Of a stretch of DNA of 7,504 nucleotides, positions 6,692 to 7,504 are shown in pieces. How positions within the stretch are numbered: position 1 is the stretch's first letter; each line of letters begins with the position of its first letter. The stretch comes from Acidobacteriota bacterium. Lineage in GTDB: Bacteria; Acidobacteriota; Vicinamibacteria; Vicinamibacterales; Vicinamibacteraceae. Location of the stretch: assembly GCA_023427865.1 (NCBI GenBank), contig JAEYZV010000248.1:1-7504 (forward strand), written 5' to 3'. The position numbers and the translations under genes are program-made. The notes under the pieces are model-generated. The model worked only from the letters and a program-made list of their open reading frames with translations. It was not told the origin of the DNA and did no database searches.

Positions 6692-7390
6692 ATGTCCCTG
6701 ATCCGCGGCGCAGCAGCCCTCTCGGTTCATGCCTACACGGCGTCGGGGGCCGTGCTGGCCTGGCTGGCGCTGCGGAGCGCCTGGGACCACGACCCGCGCA
6801 CGGCGCTGCTCTGGCTCGCTCTGGCGTGCTTCGTGGACGCCACCGATGGCTTTGCTGCGCGCGCCGCCGACGTTCGTCGCTACGCGTCCTGGATCGACGG
6901 GGCGCGGCTCGACGACATCGTCGATTTCCTCACGTACGTCTTCGTGCCGCTGGTCATCCTCTGGGAGCAGGGCCTGCTCGGTGGCCCGTGGGGTATGCTC
7001 GCGGTGGCGGCCGTGCTCATCGCGAGCGGGCTGGGGTTTTCCAACCTGCACGCCAAGACGCTCGACTACTTCTTCACGGGCTGGCCGTCCTACTGGAACC
7101 TGATCGTGGTGTATGCGCTGGCGTGGAACTGGTCGCCGGCGACGACGACGGTCACGCTGCTGGTGCTTGCCGCGCTGGTGTTCGTGCCGATCAAGTACGT
7201 GTACCCGTCGCGCACGGTCACGCTGATGAAGACGACGCTGGTGCTCGGCGCGATCTGGGCCGTGCAGATGCTGCTGATGATCTGGTGGCTGCCCGACGTG
7301 CCGGCCTGGCTGTTGTGGACCGGCCTCGTGTACCCGATCTACTACACGGCGCTGTCGCTGTGGCTGAACGTCCGCCCCGCGGCCCATTGA
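6692..7390 (+). CDS. pcs: Phosphatidylcholine synthase (CDP-alcohol phosphatidyltransferase family)
   Basis: A 232-residue integral membrane enzyme expected to condense CDP-diacylglycerol with choline to give phosphatidylcholine and CMP. The catalytic motif spans Asp49 to Asp78: D49-x2-D52-G53-x2-A56-R57-x12-G70-x3-D74-x3-D78. Most CDP-alcohol phosphotransferases have eight residues between AR and G; the twelve-residue spacing is typical of bacterial Pcs. Further Pcs-like stretches are DFLTYVFVPLVILW (78-91), DYFFTGWPSYWNLIVVYALA (about 129-148) and FVPIKYVYPSRT. Several membrane helices are visible (about 13-31, 38-50, 76-92, 97-115, 134-148, 152-169, 182-200 and 205-226), and length agrees with the roughly 240 residues of rhizobial Pcs. 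The ATG at 6692 is preceded only by a modest GGGA (6684-6687), which suggests translation may depend on the upstream small gene. All metal-binding aspartates are intact. The alternative is another CDP-alcohol transferase with a different alcohol, but spacing and downstream motifs favour choline. Confidence 0.86.
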   Translation: MSLIRGAAALSVHAYTASGAVLAWLALRSAWDHDPRTALLWLALACFVDATDGFAARAADVRRYASWIDGARLDDIVDFLTYVFVPLVILWEQGLLGGPWGMLAVAAVLIASGLGFSNLHAKTLDYFFTGWPSYWNLIVVYALAWNWSPATTTVTLLVLAALVFVPIKYVYPSRTVTLMKTTLVLGAIWAVQMLLMIWWLPDVPAWLLWTGLVYPIYYTALSLWLNVRPAAH

Positions 7391-7404
7391 CCACCGACGC
7401 ACGC

Positions 7405-7461
7405 ACGTAGCCGTCGCCCCTGCGATGGACAGCCCCGTCGGGCAGGGCCCGACGGCTACGT
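7405..7461. repeat. Long inverted repeat with nested hairpin, REP-like or terminator
   Basis: Fourteen bases after the pcs stop begins a perfect 12-bp inverted repeat, ACGTAGCCGTCG (7405-7416) with CGACGGCTACGT (7450-7461), enclosing 33 bases. Nested in it is a tighter hairpin, CCGTCGGGC (7435-7443) with GCCCGACGG (7447-7455), a 9-bp stem with a 3-base loop. The two share the right-hand arm, so they are mutually exclusive. There is no T-run after either, so an intrinsic terminator is not clear. A repetitive extragenic palindrome or a small mobile-element relic is equally possible. Confidence 0.6.
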
Positions 7462-7472
7462 ACCTCTTCAAT

Positions 7473-7504
7473 CCCGAGTCCCGAGTCCCGAGTCCCGAGT
7501 CCCG
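7473..7504. repeat. 7-bp tandem repeat CCCGAGT, cut by window end
   Basis: Four perfect tandem copies of CCCGAGT (7473-7500) and a partial fifth (7501-7504) run off the right edge; true copy number is unknown. The array is non-coding as far as visible and follows the inverted repeat by 11 bases. It shares the 7-bp period and CCCG core with the heptamer array inside nei. Confidence 0.93.

Noticed and set aside
6429..6701. 90-residue frame overlapping the small charged protein
   Set aside because: Arg/Ser/Pro-rich shadow; the overlapping 83-residue frame has the strong ribosome-binding site and ordinary helical composition.
7435..7470. Classical intrinsic terminator after pcs
   Set aside because: The 9-bp GC-rich stem is followed by CTACGTACCTCTTC rather than a T-run, so it is recorded only as a hairpin of uncertain role.
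6371..7471. 366-residue minus-strand open frame opposite the small gene and pcs
   Set aside because: Composition is dominated by Arg, Gln, His, Gly and Pro without domains; the opposite strand has the clear Pcs catalytic motif.

Overview
This is a gene-dense, very GC-rich window (roughly two thirds or more G+C by eye, with strong G/C preference at third codon positions) from a bacterial chromosome. Gene content and style (full-length Lhr helicase next to a Nei glycosylase, an Ada-type domain, a bacterial phosphatidylcholine synthase, 7-bp tandem repeats of CCCGGCA/CCCGAGT type) would fit a soil Acidobacteriota of the Vicinamibacteria kind. That placement is an inference from style, not from a marker gene.

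Layout, left to right. (1) Positions 1-140, minus strand: the N-terminal piece of an Ada-family alkylation-repair or regulatory protein, cut by the window edge just at its metal-binding cysteine. (2) 188-622, plus strand: a small four-helix membrane protein of the ABA4-like (DUF4281) family, divergent from the Ada gene. (3) 674-1615, minus strand: a Nei/Fpg-type DNA glycosylase carrying an unusual in-frame insertion made of a 7-bp tandem repeat. (4) 1670-6343, minus strand: a full-length Lhr helicase of 1557 residues, 54 nt upstream of nei and probably co-transcribed with it. (5) An 81-bp divergent intergenic region whose left part is a 9-bp tandem repeat that builds the lhr start codon and its ribosome-binding region. 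(6) 6425-6676 and 6692-7390, plus strand: a small charged helical protein followed after 15 nt by a phosphatidylcholine synthase. (7) 7391-7504: a non-coding tail with a 12-bp inverted repeat containing a competing 9-bp hairpin, then a CCCGAGT tandem array running off the edge.

The left and centre form a DNA-repair neighbourhood (Ada, Nei, Lhr). The lhr-nei pair is also found in mycobacteria (adjacent Rv3296 and Rv3297 in Mycobacterium tuberculosis). The right-hand pair belongs to membrane-lipid metabolism. I see no CRISPR array, transposase, phage gene, rRNA or tRNA. The most interesting signals are small-scale: short tandem repeats that have entered a catalytic gene and a translation start. 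I found no convincing case for an undescribed multigene system.
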